A stretch of 64,000 nt of DNA from SB11 sp965249955 (lineage in GTDB: Bacteria > Bacteroidota > Bacteroidia > UBA8524): assembly GCA_965249955.1 (NCBI GenBank), contig OZ252261.1, positions 186,001 through 250,000 on the forward strand. The letters run 5' to 3'. Made by a program: the position numbers and the translations under genes. Every line of letters begins with the position of its first letter. The stretch's first letter is position 1. Below, piece after piece: positions 1-8,012 of the stretch. The notes beneath the pieces are model-generated. The model searched no databases and was not told the DNA's origin. It was given only the letters and a program-made list of their open reading frames with translations.

Positions 1-716
1 TATGTATTCCAAAACTCAAGTTTTGCAGCACCTTGTAATAGACGACGCACACGTTCAGGATCATCAACACCTGGTAATTCAACCATTACACGACCTGAAT
101 TAGATAGCAGTTGAATAGTAGGTTGGGTTACACCAAATTGGTCGATACGTGTTTTTAGAATTTTAAAACTTCTATCAACAGATTCAGAGGCTTCTTTGCG
201 GATAAAATCCAAAACCTCATCATCAGTAGATGTAAATTTTATGTACTCAGAGTTGCCTTTGCTAAAAAACAAAGCCGCCAACTTTAGGTTGGGGTTTATT
301 TTGTTTAACTGAACTTTAAACTCTGATATGATATCAGCATTAGGGTTAAGCTCTTTTGCTTTTTTAGCTTGTGCTATTGCTTTTTGAAGATCTTCGTTGT
401 TTTTGTTATTGGCCAACGCTTCAATGATATCTGCTACCGATATCTCTAGCACCACGTTCATACCGCCTTGCAAATCGAGGCCTAAATTAAGCTGACGCTC
501 TTTAACTTCTGAATAGGTAAAATCTTTTACTAAAAGATTAAATACTTTTTCTGTAGATAGTGAGTCGAGATATTTACGGGTTAAGGCTGTACTATCGTTA
601 GTAGCCTCCCTAGCTTCGCTTTCAATAGAAAGGGCTTTGAAGGTAAACGATAGCTGATAAATACACACCAACACTAGCGCAACAGCAAAAAACTTTACAA
701 CGCCTTGATTTTTCAT
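1..716 (-). CDS. secDF: Protein translocase SecD/SecDF, N-terminal part (runs off the window)
   Basis: Membrane component of the Sec translocase that uses proton-motive force to help secreted proteins leave the SecYEG channel. I translated it from the ATG at 716; the frame stays open to base 1, giving about 238 residues. It starts with one membrane segment (about residues 7-27), followed by the SecD signature LGLDLQGGMNVVLEI and, near the edge, the periplasmic P1 region with RIDQFGVTQPTIQ and VELPGVDDPERVR. In Bacteroidota secD and secF are usually fused, so SecDF is likely, but the C-terminal half is outside the window. A TATATTTG -7 box lies 61 nt upstream. Confidence 0.93.
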   Translation of the reverse strand, partial: MKNQGVVKFFAVALVLVCIYQLSFTFKALSIESEAREATNDSTALTRKYLDSLSTEKVFNLLVKDFTYSEVKERQLNLGLDLQGGMNVVLEISVADIIEALANNKNNEDLQKAIAQAKKAKELNPNADIISEFKVQLNKINPNLKLAALFFSKGNSEYIKFTSTDDEVLDFIRKEASESVDRSFKILKTRIDQFGVTQPTIQLLSNSGRVMVELPGVDDPERVRRLLQGAAKLEFWNT

Positions 717-776
717 TCGGTTCTCTTAATTTATATATTAGGTTTACGCGGTTCTTACCAAATTTTTGAAGAACGG

Positions 777-784
777 CAAATATA
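777..784 (-). promoter_or_regulatory. -7 promoter box for secDF
   Basis: TATATTTG on the minus strand matches the Bacteroidota housekeeping sigma consensus TAnnTTTG. It predicts a leader of roughly 55 nt before the secDF ATG. No clear -33 element was seen. Confidence 0.5.
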
Positions 785-869
785 GAGGTTAGGGTATTAA
801 AGTGCAAAGCCTTATTGAAAGGCTTTCAAATTTTTATAAAAAACAGATTTACAGATAGATAAAAATATT

Positions 870-1565
870 TCAACTGTTAATTTCGATAAAACGCTCAACA
901 TCTTGCTCTTTTCCAAGCACAATAATGGTATCTGTATCGTAAATTATAGTATTGTCTTTGGGTATGCCAAAAATATGTGCTTCTTTAACGGGTTGTCCGT
1001 TTTCGCTCATTACTTCGTACTCTCTCTTTATTGTTATCAGGTTTAGTTCGTATTTCACCTGCATTTGAATATCGCCCACAGTTTTATTCCAAATGCCTTT
1101 GGGTGGTTTTATCTCTGCAATCTCATATTCATCAGGCAATTGCAAAAAAGTCATCACACTAGGGTGAATAAGGCGTTCGGCTACTATTATACCCACCTCA
1201 TCTTCGGGTGATAGTATTTCTTTTATGCCCATTTTTTGCAAAATCATATTTTGCTGGCGGTTTCCCGCGCGGGCAATAATACGTTTCACATTCATATCCA
1301 TCAGGTGAGCAACGGTAAGTAGCAGTGCCTCAAAGTTTTCGCCAATAGCAACTACTACGGCATCCATTTCGTCAATATTAACAGCTTCTAGTGCTTTTAC
1401 ATCAGTACTATCCATGGTTATGGCATAAGCCACATCATCACGCAGCACATCTACACGGCTTTCTTCGCTATCAATAGCTATCACTTCTGCCCCCCTTTGC
1501 GAAAGGGTTTTAGCGATTTTTGTTCCAAATCGCCCCATACCTATAACTGCAAACCTATAATTCAT
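870..1565 (-). CDS. KtrA/TrkA-family potassium uptake regulatory protein
   Basis: Cytoplasmic nucleotide-binding gating subunit of a K+ channel or transporter of the Ktr/Trk type. The N-terminal RCK_N Rossmann domain shows GMGRFG at residues 9-14 and an acidic residue at the end of strand 2 (D32), as expected for NAD(H) or ATP/ADP binding. The C-terminal third is an RCK_C domain ending in DTIIVLGKEQDVERF. At 231 residues it is the usual single-unit length. The membrane subunit KtrB is not adjacent. The ATG at 1565 has a -7 box 7 nt upstream. Confidence 0.9.
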   Translation of the reverse strand: MNYRFAVIGMGRFGTKIAKTLSQRGAEVIAIDSEESRVDVLRDDVAYAITMDSTDVKALEAVNIDEMDAVVVAIGENFEALLLTVAHLMDMNVKRIIARAGNRQQNMILQKMGIKEILSPEDEVGIIVAERLIHPSVMTFLQLPDEYEIAEIKPPKGIWNKTVGDIQMQVKYELNLITIKREYEVMSENGQPVKEAHIFGIPKDNTIIYDTDTIIVLGKEQDVERFIEINS

Positions 1566-1572
1566 ACTATTA

Positions 1573-1580
1573 CAAATGTA
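1573..1580 (-). promoter_or_regulatory. -7 promoter box for the KtrA-type gene
   Basis: TACATTTG on the minus strand, with only 7 nt between the box and the ATG. Transcription would start at or almost at the start codon. Confidence 0.45.
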
Positions 1581-1590
1581 TAATAAACCT

Positions 1591-2229
1591 TTACGTTTTT
1601 GAGGTTTGACTTTCTAATAAGGTTTTAAAATGATTTTCTATCACCTGCAAGCTGTTATTAAAGTGGCTATTATTAATTACTATAATATCTGCCAGCTCTC
1701 TATACGGGGCTAAATATTTCTGAAAAGCAGGTTTAACATGGTGGTTCCATTGGTAGGTAACCATGTCTTGAGGTATACCTCGTTCAGTTACATCACGTTG
1801 TATTCGTCGTTGTAGTTTTATCTCCTCGTCGGCATCAATAAATAGTTTAAGATCTAAAGTCTCAAAAATATCAGTGTAAAAAAAAATGAATAAACCTTCG
1901 ATAATAATAATAGGTGCAGGGTGAAAATCAAGCCATTCACACTTTGCCTGCGGATTATTAAAGGTATACGATTGTTTCTTAATTGTATTTCCTTTTGCCA
2001 ATTCTAGCAAATCGGTATGAAAACGTTCTAAGTCAATAGCTTCAGGAAGGTCAAAATTAACCTCACCATTCTCATCCTTAGTCTGTTGCTCAATGGGCTT
2101 ATAGTAATCGTCTTGCGAAATAAAGCACATTTGCTTGTGCGAAAACTTTTCTTTTAACTGTTTTAAAAACCTTGTTTTCCCCGACGCGCTTCCGCCTGTT
2201 ATACCTACTAAATAGGGCTTACCATCCAT
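1591..2229 (-). CDS. udk: Uridine kinase
   Basis: Phosphorylates uridine and cytidine to UMP and CMP in pyrimidine salvage. P-loop GGSASGKT at residues 12-19, followed by the family motif FISQDDYY (substrate-binding acidic residue) and FDLPEAID. The lid region QRRIQRDVTERG is also present. The length of 212 residues is normal. The ATG at 2229 lies 7 nt after a -7 box, so the gene has its own nearly leaderless promoter. It ends 25 bp before the KtrA-type gene begins. Confidence 0.93.
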   Translation of the reverse strand: MDGKPYLVGITGGSASGKTRFLKQLKEKFSHKQMCFISQDDYYKPIEQQTKDENGEVNFDLPEAIDLERFHTDLLELAKGNTIKKQSYTFNNPQAKCEWLDFHPAPIIIIEGLFIFFYTDIFETLDLKLFIDADEEIKLQRRIQRDVTERGIPQDMVTYQWNHHVKPAFQKYLAPYRELADIIVINNSHFNNSLQVIENHFKTLLESQTSKT

Positions 2230-2236
2230 ACTGGTG

Positions 2237-2244
2237 CAAAGGTA
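2237..2244 (-). promoter_or_regulatory. -7 promoter box for udk
   Basis: TACCTTTG on the minus strand, 7 nt before the udk ATG. Confidence 0.45.
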
Positions 2245-2323
2245 ATAACATTAAACATTTTACATTGAACAATTAACATTTAGTATACAATGCTAATTTT
2301 CATATAGCTTATTTGTGGGCTTT

Positions 2324-3109
2324 TTAAACACCCTCCTGCTTATCTCCTTGAGCTTCTTTGCGCATTTTTGCTGATAATTCTTTACCCAAAAATCTATCTA
2401 CTAAATTGTGAACCAAATACAGCAAAGGTGTAATAGCTAAGGCAATAACAAATTTATAGTTGTAGTTATTTGTTCCTACTGCTGCTACTTGCAGCAAACT
2501 CCAATCGCTACCTATATAAAAGGCTATGTATAGCACCACAAAACTGTCGATAATTTGCGATATAAGTGTTGAGCCTGTGGCACGCAACCAAAGGTATTTT
2601 TCACCTGTTTTTCTTTTGAGCCAATGAAAAACGGTAACATCAGCCACCTGCCCTATAAGAAACGCTATTAACGAACCTGCAATAATATAAAGCCCCTGCC
2701 CAAATACTTTTGAAAATGCTAATTGCATATTAATGGTTTGCCCATCACCCAAATCTTTTACTTCCCACCAACTTGCTGGCGCAAGGTGTATTACTCCATA
2801 AATCACTAAAAAAGAATAAGCAATAAGTGCAGAAGCAATGTATGTAAACGTGCGCACGCCTTTTTTGCCATAATACTCGTTTATAATATCTGTCATTATA
2901 AACACAATAGGCCAAGGCAGCACCCCTGCTGTTAAATCCATATTAAGGGTATAACCAAAAATATCCAGTCCAAAAGGAGGTATACCCAATGTAGTTTCAA
3001 GCGAAAATATCTTTACGCCAATAAACTCAGCCAGTATGGCATTGCATAAAAAAAACGAGCCAAGTATAAGAAATAACAGCGTACGCTTGCGGTGTTCTTT
3101 GGGTTGCAT
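2324..3109 (-). CDS. Queuosine precursor transporter (YhhQ/VUT family)
   Basis: Inner-membrane protein of the DUF165/YhhQ family, which imports preQ0/preQ1 for making the tRNA base queuosine. The family pattern is visible: an N-terminal NAILAEFIGVKIF segment, then PWPIVFIMTDIINEYYGKKGVR and a late SQIIDSFVVLYIAF segment. About six hydrophobic segments span the 261 residues. No queuosine synthesis gene is adjacent. The C-terminus is charged and cytoplasmic-looking. Confidence 0.88.
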   Translation of the reverse strand: MQPKEHRKRTLLFLILGSFFLCNAILAEFIGVKIFSLETTLGIPPFGLDIFGYTLNMDLTAGVLPWPIVFIMTDIINEYYGKKGVRTFTYIASALIAYSFLVIYGVIHLAPASWWEVKDLGDGQTINMQLAFSKVFGQGLYIIAGSLIAFLIGQVADVTVFHWLKRKTGEKYLWLRATGSTLISQIIDSFVVLYIAFYIGSDWSLLQVAAVGTNNYNYKFVIALAITPLLYLVHNLVDRFLGKELSAKMRKEAQGDKQEGV

Positions 3110-3227
3110 TTTTATAGTTTAGTCTTTCAATTATACATCAATTTAATCTTGTATTAAATTAGTAAAAGGTTTTAATGCTATTTTTGATAGATAACCATTC
3201 GAAACAAAATCTGTTGATAATTACGGC

Positions 3228-3902
3228 ATGAAACCAACTTTTTTATTGTTTGTATTCTGTTGTTGCATAGCAACAAACCTTACTGCACAAAAGTTTGCAA
3301 CAAACTATTTGCTGAAAGACCACTTGGCTCCAAATAGTGAAACAAGAATTACACGTAGACCGCAAAAAGGTGCGCCAATGGTGGGGCTAAATTATATAGG
3401 CCATTTCCCCGGTTTGCCTATTGGTATAGCTTTTCCGGTGTTTTTTAAAAATAGTACGCTTGGTATTTATGGTGATTTTAAAGGTAATTTCTCGAACAAT
3501 GGCCCTGAGGGAGCTGATATGAGCGACTCTTTAACCCAGTTTGAAATTGAAAATTATCTAAAACACCCCTTTCTAGGCAATCGTGAAAGCAGCCCATTTA
3601 TTTTTAATTTGGGTGTAACGATAAAAAGTAAAACAGAAGGATTGGTATACTATGCTGCTATTGGTGCTGTAGTAAAAAGCTATTATAAGCAATATTTTGA
3701 CCCTAGTGGGCAATGGAGCAGGCAGGGCAACTACTATATTTTATATAAAAGAGAAAGAAAACTAAATGTAACAGGCGGTGCTATGTATATTTTTAAGAAT
3801 GGGCTAATTGTGCAAGGTGGTTTTGACACTACCCCATTTGGGTTAAACTTGGGTATAGGCATTGTGTTTTCTCGTTACCCAAGATCTATTTCCAGCAAAT
3901 AA
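3228..3902 (+). CDS. Secreted protein of unknown function, possible outer-membrane beta-barrel
   Basis: 224 residues with a clear signal peptide (residues 1-20, cleavage likely after TNLTAQ). The mature part has alternating short glycine-rich strands (VGLNYIGHFPGLPIG, GIYGDFKGNFSNNG, TGGAMYIFKNGLIVQGGFD, LNLGIGIVFSRY), as in small Bacteroidota outer-membrane barrels. No family was recognised. It stands alone on the plus strand and ends at a bidirectional terminator shared with pruA. Confidence 0.75.
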   Translation: MKPTFLLFVFCCCIATNLTAQKFATNYLLKDHLAPNSETRITRRPQKGAPMVGLNYIGHFPGLPIGIAFPVFFKNSTLGIYGDFKGNFSNNGPEGADMSDSLTQFEIENYLKHPFLGNRESSPFIFNLGVTIKSKTEGLVYYAAIGAVVKSYYKQYFDPSGQWSRQGNYYILYKRERKLNVTGGAMYIFKNGLIVQGGFDTTPFGLNLGIGIVFSRYPRSISSK

Positions 3903-3925
3903 CTTTTATTACTTCAAAAATAAAA

Positions 3926-3956
3926 AAGCGGCGCAATCCTTTGGGTTGCGCCGCTT
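3926..3956. terminator. Bidirectional terminator between the secreted protein gene and pruA
   Basis: Stem of 14 bp (3926-3939 with 3943-3956, loop TTT, one G-T pair), core AAGCGGCGCAA/TTGCGCCGCTT. The 3' side on the minus strand reads into T residues. It lies between convergent genes. Confidence 0.8.
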
Positions 3957-3977
3957 GTATTTAAGACTTTCTTTTTT

Positions 3978-5606
3978 TTACGATTCTTTCAAAAAATCAT
4001 ACCCGTAGCTGGTTGGAGGCACAAGGGTTTCTTTTATACTGCGTTGACTTGTCCAACGTAGCAAGTTTACCTTAGCTCCTGCCTTATCGTTTGTACCCGA
4101 TGCACGCGCACCACCAAAAGGCTGTTGACCTACAACTGCACCCGTAGGTTTATCGTTGATGTAGAAGTTACCTGCACTATCGCGCAATTTATCGGTAGCA
4201 AGGGTAACGGCATAGCGGTCTTGACCAATTATAGCTCCTGTAAGTGCGTATGGCGACGTGGTGTTAACCAAATCAAGCGTTTCCTCGTATTTGTTAGCAT
4301 CGTACACGTATATACTAAGTACAGGGCCAAATATTTCTTCGCACATGGTGGTATACATAGGATCTTTTACTACCAACACTGTTGGGGCTATAAAGTATCC
4401 TTTGCTTTTATCGTAAGTTCCACCTGCTATTATTTCAACATTAGGGTCGTTTTTAGCAGCATCTATATAAGAAGCTATTTTATCAAATGATTTCTCGTCG
4501 ATAACAGCATTTACAAAATTGGTAAAATCTTCAACAGGTCCCATTTTAAGACCATTTACTGTAGCAGCAAATTTATCTTTCAATTTTGCCCAAAGCGTAT
4601 TGGGTATATAAGCACGTGAAGCTGCTGAACATTTTTGACCTTGGTACTCAAATGCACCGCGTGTTAATGCAGTGTTTACCACATCAACATCGGCACTTTC
4701 GTGCACCATCACAAAATCTTTACCACCTGTTTCGCCTACTATGCGGGGGTAGCTTTTATACAGATTTATGTTATTGCCAATTGTTTTCCAAATATTTTGA
4801 AATACGCCTGTTGAGCCTGTAAAGTGTATACCTGCAAAATCAGGATGGTTAAATACTACTTCACCTGTATCTGGGCCATTTACATAAACAAGGTTTATAA
4901 CGCCATCAGGCACACCTGCTTTTATAAATATTTCCATTAGCACCTGCGCGCTATATATTTGGGTGTTGCTTGGTTTCCATACCACCACGTTACCCATAAG
5001 GGCAGCACTGGTAGGCAGATTTCCTGCAATAGCCGTGAAGTTGAATGGAGTAAGTGCAAATACAAAACCTTCAAGCGGACGGTACTCAGTACGATTCCAT
5101 ATACCGGGAGACGATATAGGTTGGTCGTGGTAAATTTCGGCCATAAAACGTACGTTGAAACGCAAAAAGTCTATAATCTCACAAGCAGAGTCTATTTCGG
5201 CCTGATAAGCATTTTTACTTTGTCCCAACATGGTAGCTGCATTTAATTTAGCGCGGTATGGCCCTGCTATTAAATCGGCAGCTTTTAAAAATATAGCGGC
5301 ACGTTGTTCCCACGGCATATCTGCCCATGCAGCACGAGCTGCTAATGCAGCATCAATGGCTAGTTGCACATGGCTTTTATCTCCTTCGTGAAAAACGCCT
5401 AATAAATGCTGTGTATCGTGTGGCGGACGGATTTCTTTGGTTACTCCGCTTCTTACCTCTTTGCCATTAATATACATAGGTATATCAACTTGTTTGGCAC
5501 GGGCATCTGCAAGAGCTTGCTTTAGTTCTGCTTTTTCTTTGCTACCTGGCGCATAGTTTAGCACCGTTTCGTTTATAGCTTGGGGTACATTAAAAAAACC
5601 GTTCAT
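3978..5606 (-). CDS. pruA: L-glutamate gamma-semialdehyde (1-pyrroline-5-carboxylate) dehydrogenase
   Basis: Oxidises glutamate semialdehyde to glutamate with NAD+, the second step of proline catabolism. At 542 residues it matches the stand-alone Bacteroidota/eukaryote-type P5CDH rather than bifunctional PutA. Visible motifs are FTGSTGVF (cofactor loop), VGETGGKDF with the general-base Glu, and EYQGQKCSAASR with the catalytic Cys. The C-terminal PFGGARASGTNDKAG is typical of the family. No proline dehydrogenase gene is adjacent. The -7 box is 57 nt upstream of the ATG. Confidence 0.95.
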   Translation of the reverse strand: MNGFFNVPQAINETVLNYAPGSKEKAELKQALADARAKQVDIPMYINGKEVRSGVTKEIRPPHDTQHLLGVFHEGDKSHVQLAIDAALAARAAWADMPWEQRAAIFLKAADLIAGPYRAKLNAATMLGQSKNAYQAEIDSACEIIDFLRFNVRFMAEIYHDQPISSPGIWNRTEYRPLEGFVFALTPFNFTAIAGNLPTSAALMGNVVVWKPSNTQIYSAQVLMEIFIKAGVPDGVINLVYVNGPDTGEVVFNHPDFAGIHFTGSTGVFQNIWKTIGNNINLYKSYPRIVGETGGKDFVMVHESADVDVVNTALTRGAFEYQGQKCSAASRAYIPNTLWAKLKDKFAATVNGLKMGPVEDFTNFVNAVIDEKSFDKIASYIDAAKNDPNVEIIAGGTYDKSKGYFIAPTVLVVKDPMYTTMCEEIFGPVLSIYVYDANKYEETLDLVNTTSPYALTGAIIGQDRYAVTLATDKLRDSAGNFYINDKPTGAVVGQQPFGGARASGTNDKAGAKVNLLRWTSQRSIKETLVPPTSYGYDFLKES

Positions 5607-5663
5607 GGTGTTTAATTATGGGGTATTTATGGTGTTTATTCAGCCTGTTTTTCTCAAGCTGTG

Positions 5664-5671
5664 CAAATGTA
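5664..5671 (-). promoter_or_regulatory. -7 promoter box for pruA
   Basis: TACATTTG on the minus strand, 57 nt before the pruA ATG. Confidence 0.45.
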
Positions 5672-5779
5672 GTTGTTTTTTTTACAGATGGAAATACACA
5701 AAAAAGGGGTGTTAATGGACTTTTTAAAATAAAAAAAATCCACAAGCTTTTGTAAATGCTAAAATTGGTAAAGAAAAAA

Positions 5780-6460
5780 CTAATCGAACAACCCCCAAAT
5801 TTGCCCTTGTGGCAAAGGGGCGGTAATACGTACAGGCTCTTTTTTTACAGGATGAGAAAAACTAAGCTCCGATGCGTGTAGGCATATTGAGCCGTTAGAG
5901 TTTTTATCTTTATACCCGTATTTAATATCACCTACTATAGGGCCTATGGCTGTAGACAATTGTACACGTATTTGATGTGGACGACCTGTAAGCGGATTAA
6001 TTTTTAGCATACTATAGCCTGATAGTTCGCCTACCAACTCGTATTCTAATTCGGCTTTCTTGCTATTGGGTACTTCTTTTAACTTGGCTTTCGATTTATT
6101 CAAATCGTGGTCTTTTACCAACCAATGTACCAGTTTGCCTGCCTCGTTGTGGGGACGTTGTTTCACTAGGGCTATGTATGTTTTTTGCAATTCGCGCTCG
6201 CGAAACTTCTCGTTCATACGCTCTAGTGCTTTGCTGGTACGTGCAAATAGGCACACGCCCGATACGGGTCTGTCCAAACGATGTATAACACCCAAAAAGG
6301 CTTCGCCCGGTTTGTTGTATTTATCTCTGATGTATTCCTTTACCAAATCGGCAAGGGTTTCGTCGCCTGTTTTATCACTATGCACCAACAAGCCGGCAGG
6401 CTTGTTTACGGCTATAAGATGGTTGTCTTCGAATAAAATTTTTATTGAGGTAGCTTTCAC
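5780..6460 (-). CDS. RluA-family RNA pseudouridine synthase
   Basis: Isomerises uridine to pseudouridine in rRNA or tRNA. The catalytic motif HRLDRPVSG (catalytic Asp) lies about 62 residues from the start, followed by the family region RERELQKTYIALV and the late GRPHQIRVQLS. The 226-residue form lacks an S4 domain, so it is a minimal RluA-type enzyme; the target base cannot be predicted. It lies downstream of panB on the same strand but has its own -7 box. Confidence 0.9.
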   Translation of the reverse strand: MKATSIKILFEDNHLIAVNKPAGLLVHSDKTGDETLADLVKEYIRDKYNKPGEAFLGVIHRLDRPVSGVCLFARTSKALERMNEKFRERELQKTYIALVKQRPHNEAGKLVHWLVKDHDLNKSKAKLKEVPNSKKAELEYELVGELSGYSMLKINPLTGRPHQIRVQLSTAIGPIVGDIKYGYKDKNSNGSICLHASELSFSHPVKKEPVRITAPLPQGQIWGLFD

Positions 6461-6478
6461 TATTGCTTAATTATCCTG

Positions 6479-6486
6479 CAAAGGTA
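6479..6486 (-). promoter_or_regulatory. -7 promoter box for the RluA-type gene
   Basis: TACCTTTG on the minus strand in the panB/rluA gap, 18 nt before the ATG. Confidence 0.45.
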
Positions 6487-6542
6487 AGTGCTTTTGTTGG
6501 TTACCGTTAAATAACTTAAAACAAGAATATGTAAACTAAAGC

Positions 6543-7364
6543 CTAGTAGCTTTCTTTATCGTTAGGGAAATCGTTTTGCTTAATATCTTCAATATAACGC
6601 TCGGTAGCATCTTTAATATCGTCGTATAAATTCATATATCGGCGAAGAAAACGTGGGCTAAATTCTTTGGTAATGCCTAGCATATCGTGGCTTACCAATA
6701 CTTGTCCATCAACATATTGGCCTGCACCAATACCTATTACGGGTATCTTAATACTCTCGGCTACTTTTTTTGCCAATTTTGAAGGTATTTTCTCTAATAC
6801 TATGGCAAAGCAACCTGCCTCGGCTAATAAATTGGCATCGTGTATTAGTTTTTCGGCTTCGGCTTCTTCTTTGGCGCGTACTTCAAACGTACCGAATTTA
6901 TATATCGATTGTGGAGTTAAACCCAAATGACCCATAACGGGTACACCTGCTGATAGTATCCGTTTAATAGATTCTAATATCTCTTCGCCACCTTCCATTT
7001 TTATGGCGTGCGCTCCCGATTCTTTCATAATACGGATGGCACTGCTTAGGGCTTCTTTACTATTACCTTGGTATGAACCGAAAGGCAAATCGACCACCAC
7101 TAAGGCACGAAAAACGGCACGCAAAACTGATGATGCGTGGTATATCATTTGGTCTAGCGTTATAGGTAAGGTAGTCATGTGCCCCGCCATAACGTTTGAG
7201 GCCGAATCGCCCACCAACAATACATCTACTTTAGCCTCGTCAAAAATTTTAGCCATGCTAAAATCGTAGGCAGTAAGCATACTGATTTTTTCTCCGCGCT
7301 CTTTCATTTCTTGCAGCACGTGGGTGGTAACGCGGGTAATTTCTTTGTATTTGTTGGTTGTCAT
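6543..7364 (-). CDS. panB: 3-methyl-2-oxobutanoate hydroxymethyltransferase
   Basis: Transfers a hydroxymethyl group from methylene-tetrahydrofolate to 2-oxoisovalerate to make ketopantoate, the first committed step of pantothenate and CoA synthesis. The TIM-barrel family signature is clear: MLTAYDFSMAKIFDEA, the metal-binding VGDSASNVMAGH segment, TLPITLDQMIYH, IKMEGG and GHLGLTPQS. At 273 residues it is full length. Its -7 box is 7 nt before the ATG. No panC is adjacent. Confidence 0.95.
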   Translation of the reverse strand: MTTNKYKEITRVTTHVLQEMKERGEKISMLTAYDFSMAKIFDEAKVDVLLVGDSASNVMAGHMTTLPITLDQMIYHASSVLRAVFRALVVVDLPFGSYQGNSKEALSSAIRIMKESGAHAIKMEGGEEILESIKRILSAGVPVMGHLGLTPQSIYKFGTFEVRAKEEAEAEKLIHDANLLAEAGCFAIVLEKIPSKLAKKVAESIKIPVIGIGAGQYVDGQVLVSHDMLGITKEFSPRFLRRYMNLYDDIKDATERYIEDIKQNDFPNDKESY

Positions 7365-7371
7365 ACGACGG

Positions 7372-7379
7372 CAAATATA
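7372..7379 (-). promoter_or_regulatory. -7 promoter box for panB
   Basis: TATATTTG on the minus strand, 7 nt before the panB ATG; a leaderless or near-leaderless transcript is predicted. Confidence 0.5.
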
Positions 7380-7420
7380 ATGGAATGATACTAATTGCCG
7401 ATTTACGGCTAATAAGTGTT

Positions 7421-7930
7421 TTAGGGTTTTAAAAACTTTTCTTTTCTAAATAGGCTCAATAAATCAACCTCGCGGTTAATATTATTAGTAGTACGGGTAC
7501 AAATATTTGTTTCCATTTGCACCAGCACCTCCTTTTTAGGGTCTTCCTTCACAGCACTGCCATAAACTACATACTCGCTTCCTATTTTAAACCTGTAACC
7601 ACAATCGCCACCACCTACACCCGTTTGTATATATATGGTGTCGGTTTTAAGCTTGTGTTTTGTTTTGAAGTATGATGATACTTTAAGTGTAATTATACGT
7701 TTGGTAACTTTAAACCTAAATCTGCTAATACTATCCAGTTGCTTATCGTCTTCATAAGGGTATAAGTAAACAGTTTCACTATTTATTACTGTACCTCTTA
7801 TAACGTAGTCGGCATTTTTAAGTCCACTTTTAGCTTGAGCAGTATCGGAGTGATTACCTATTGTAACACAACTGCAACCAAAAATAGTATTTGAAATTAG
7901 GAAAAGGCTAACGAGCACTAACAACTTCAT
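7421..7930 (-). CDS. Secreted TIMP/NTR-like protein
   Basis: 169 residues with a signal peptide (1-18) ending at FGCSC. The mature start is a CxC pair, followed by ADYVIRGTV, GGGDCGYRFKIGSEYVVYG and a late ICTRTTN. This spacing of cysteines and the CGY-F-x-G-x-x-Y-x-V-Y block resembles bacterial proteins of the tissue-inhibitor-of-metalloproteinase (NTR, OB-fold) type. The first Cys could instead be lipidated (lipobox IFGC). Its partner or target is unknown. It is transcribed alone, 57 bp downstream of panB. Confidence 0.65.
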   Translation of the reverse strand: MKLLVLVSLFLISNTIFGCSCVTIGNHSDTAQAKSGLKNADYVIRGTVINSETVYLYPYEDDKQLDSISRFRFKVTKRIITLKVSSYFKTKHKLKTDTIYIQTGVGGGDCGYRFKIGSEYVVYGSAVKEDPKKEVLVQMETNICTRTTNNINREVDLLSLFRKEKFLKP

Positions 7931-7953
7931 AATTAAACATTTAAAAGAGCTTT

Positions 7954-8000
7954 GCTAATCAGGTTTGACAAATTTTAAAAATTTGTCAAACCTGATTAGC
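7954..8000. repeat. 47-bp perfect palindrome
   Basis: Arms of 22 bp (7954-7975 and 7979-8000) around a 3-nt centre; the core reads CAGGTTTGACAAATTT and its complement. It lies in the 82-bp gap between two minus-strand genes. No U-tract follows on either strand, so it looks more like an interspersed palindromic element than a dedicated terminator, although it could stop transcription of the upstream gene. Confidence 0.7.
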
Positions 8001-8012
8001 AACTAAGTATTT

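Noticed and set aside
622..807. 61-residue minus-strand open frame across the secDF start
   Set aside because: It overlaps the secDF N-terminus in another frame and includes the promoter box.
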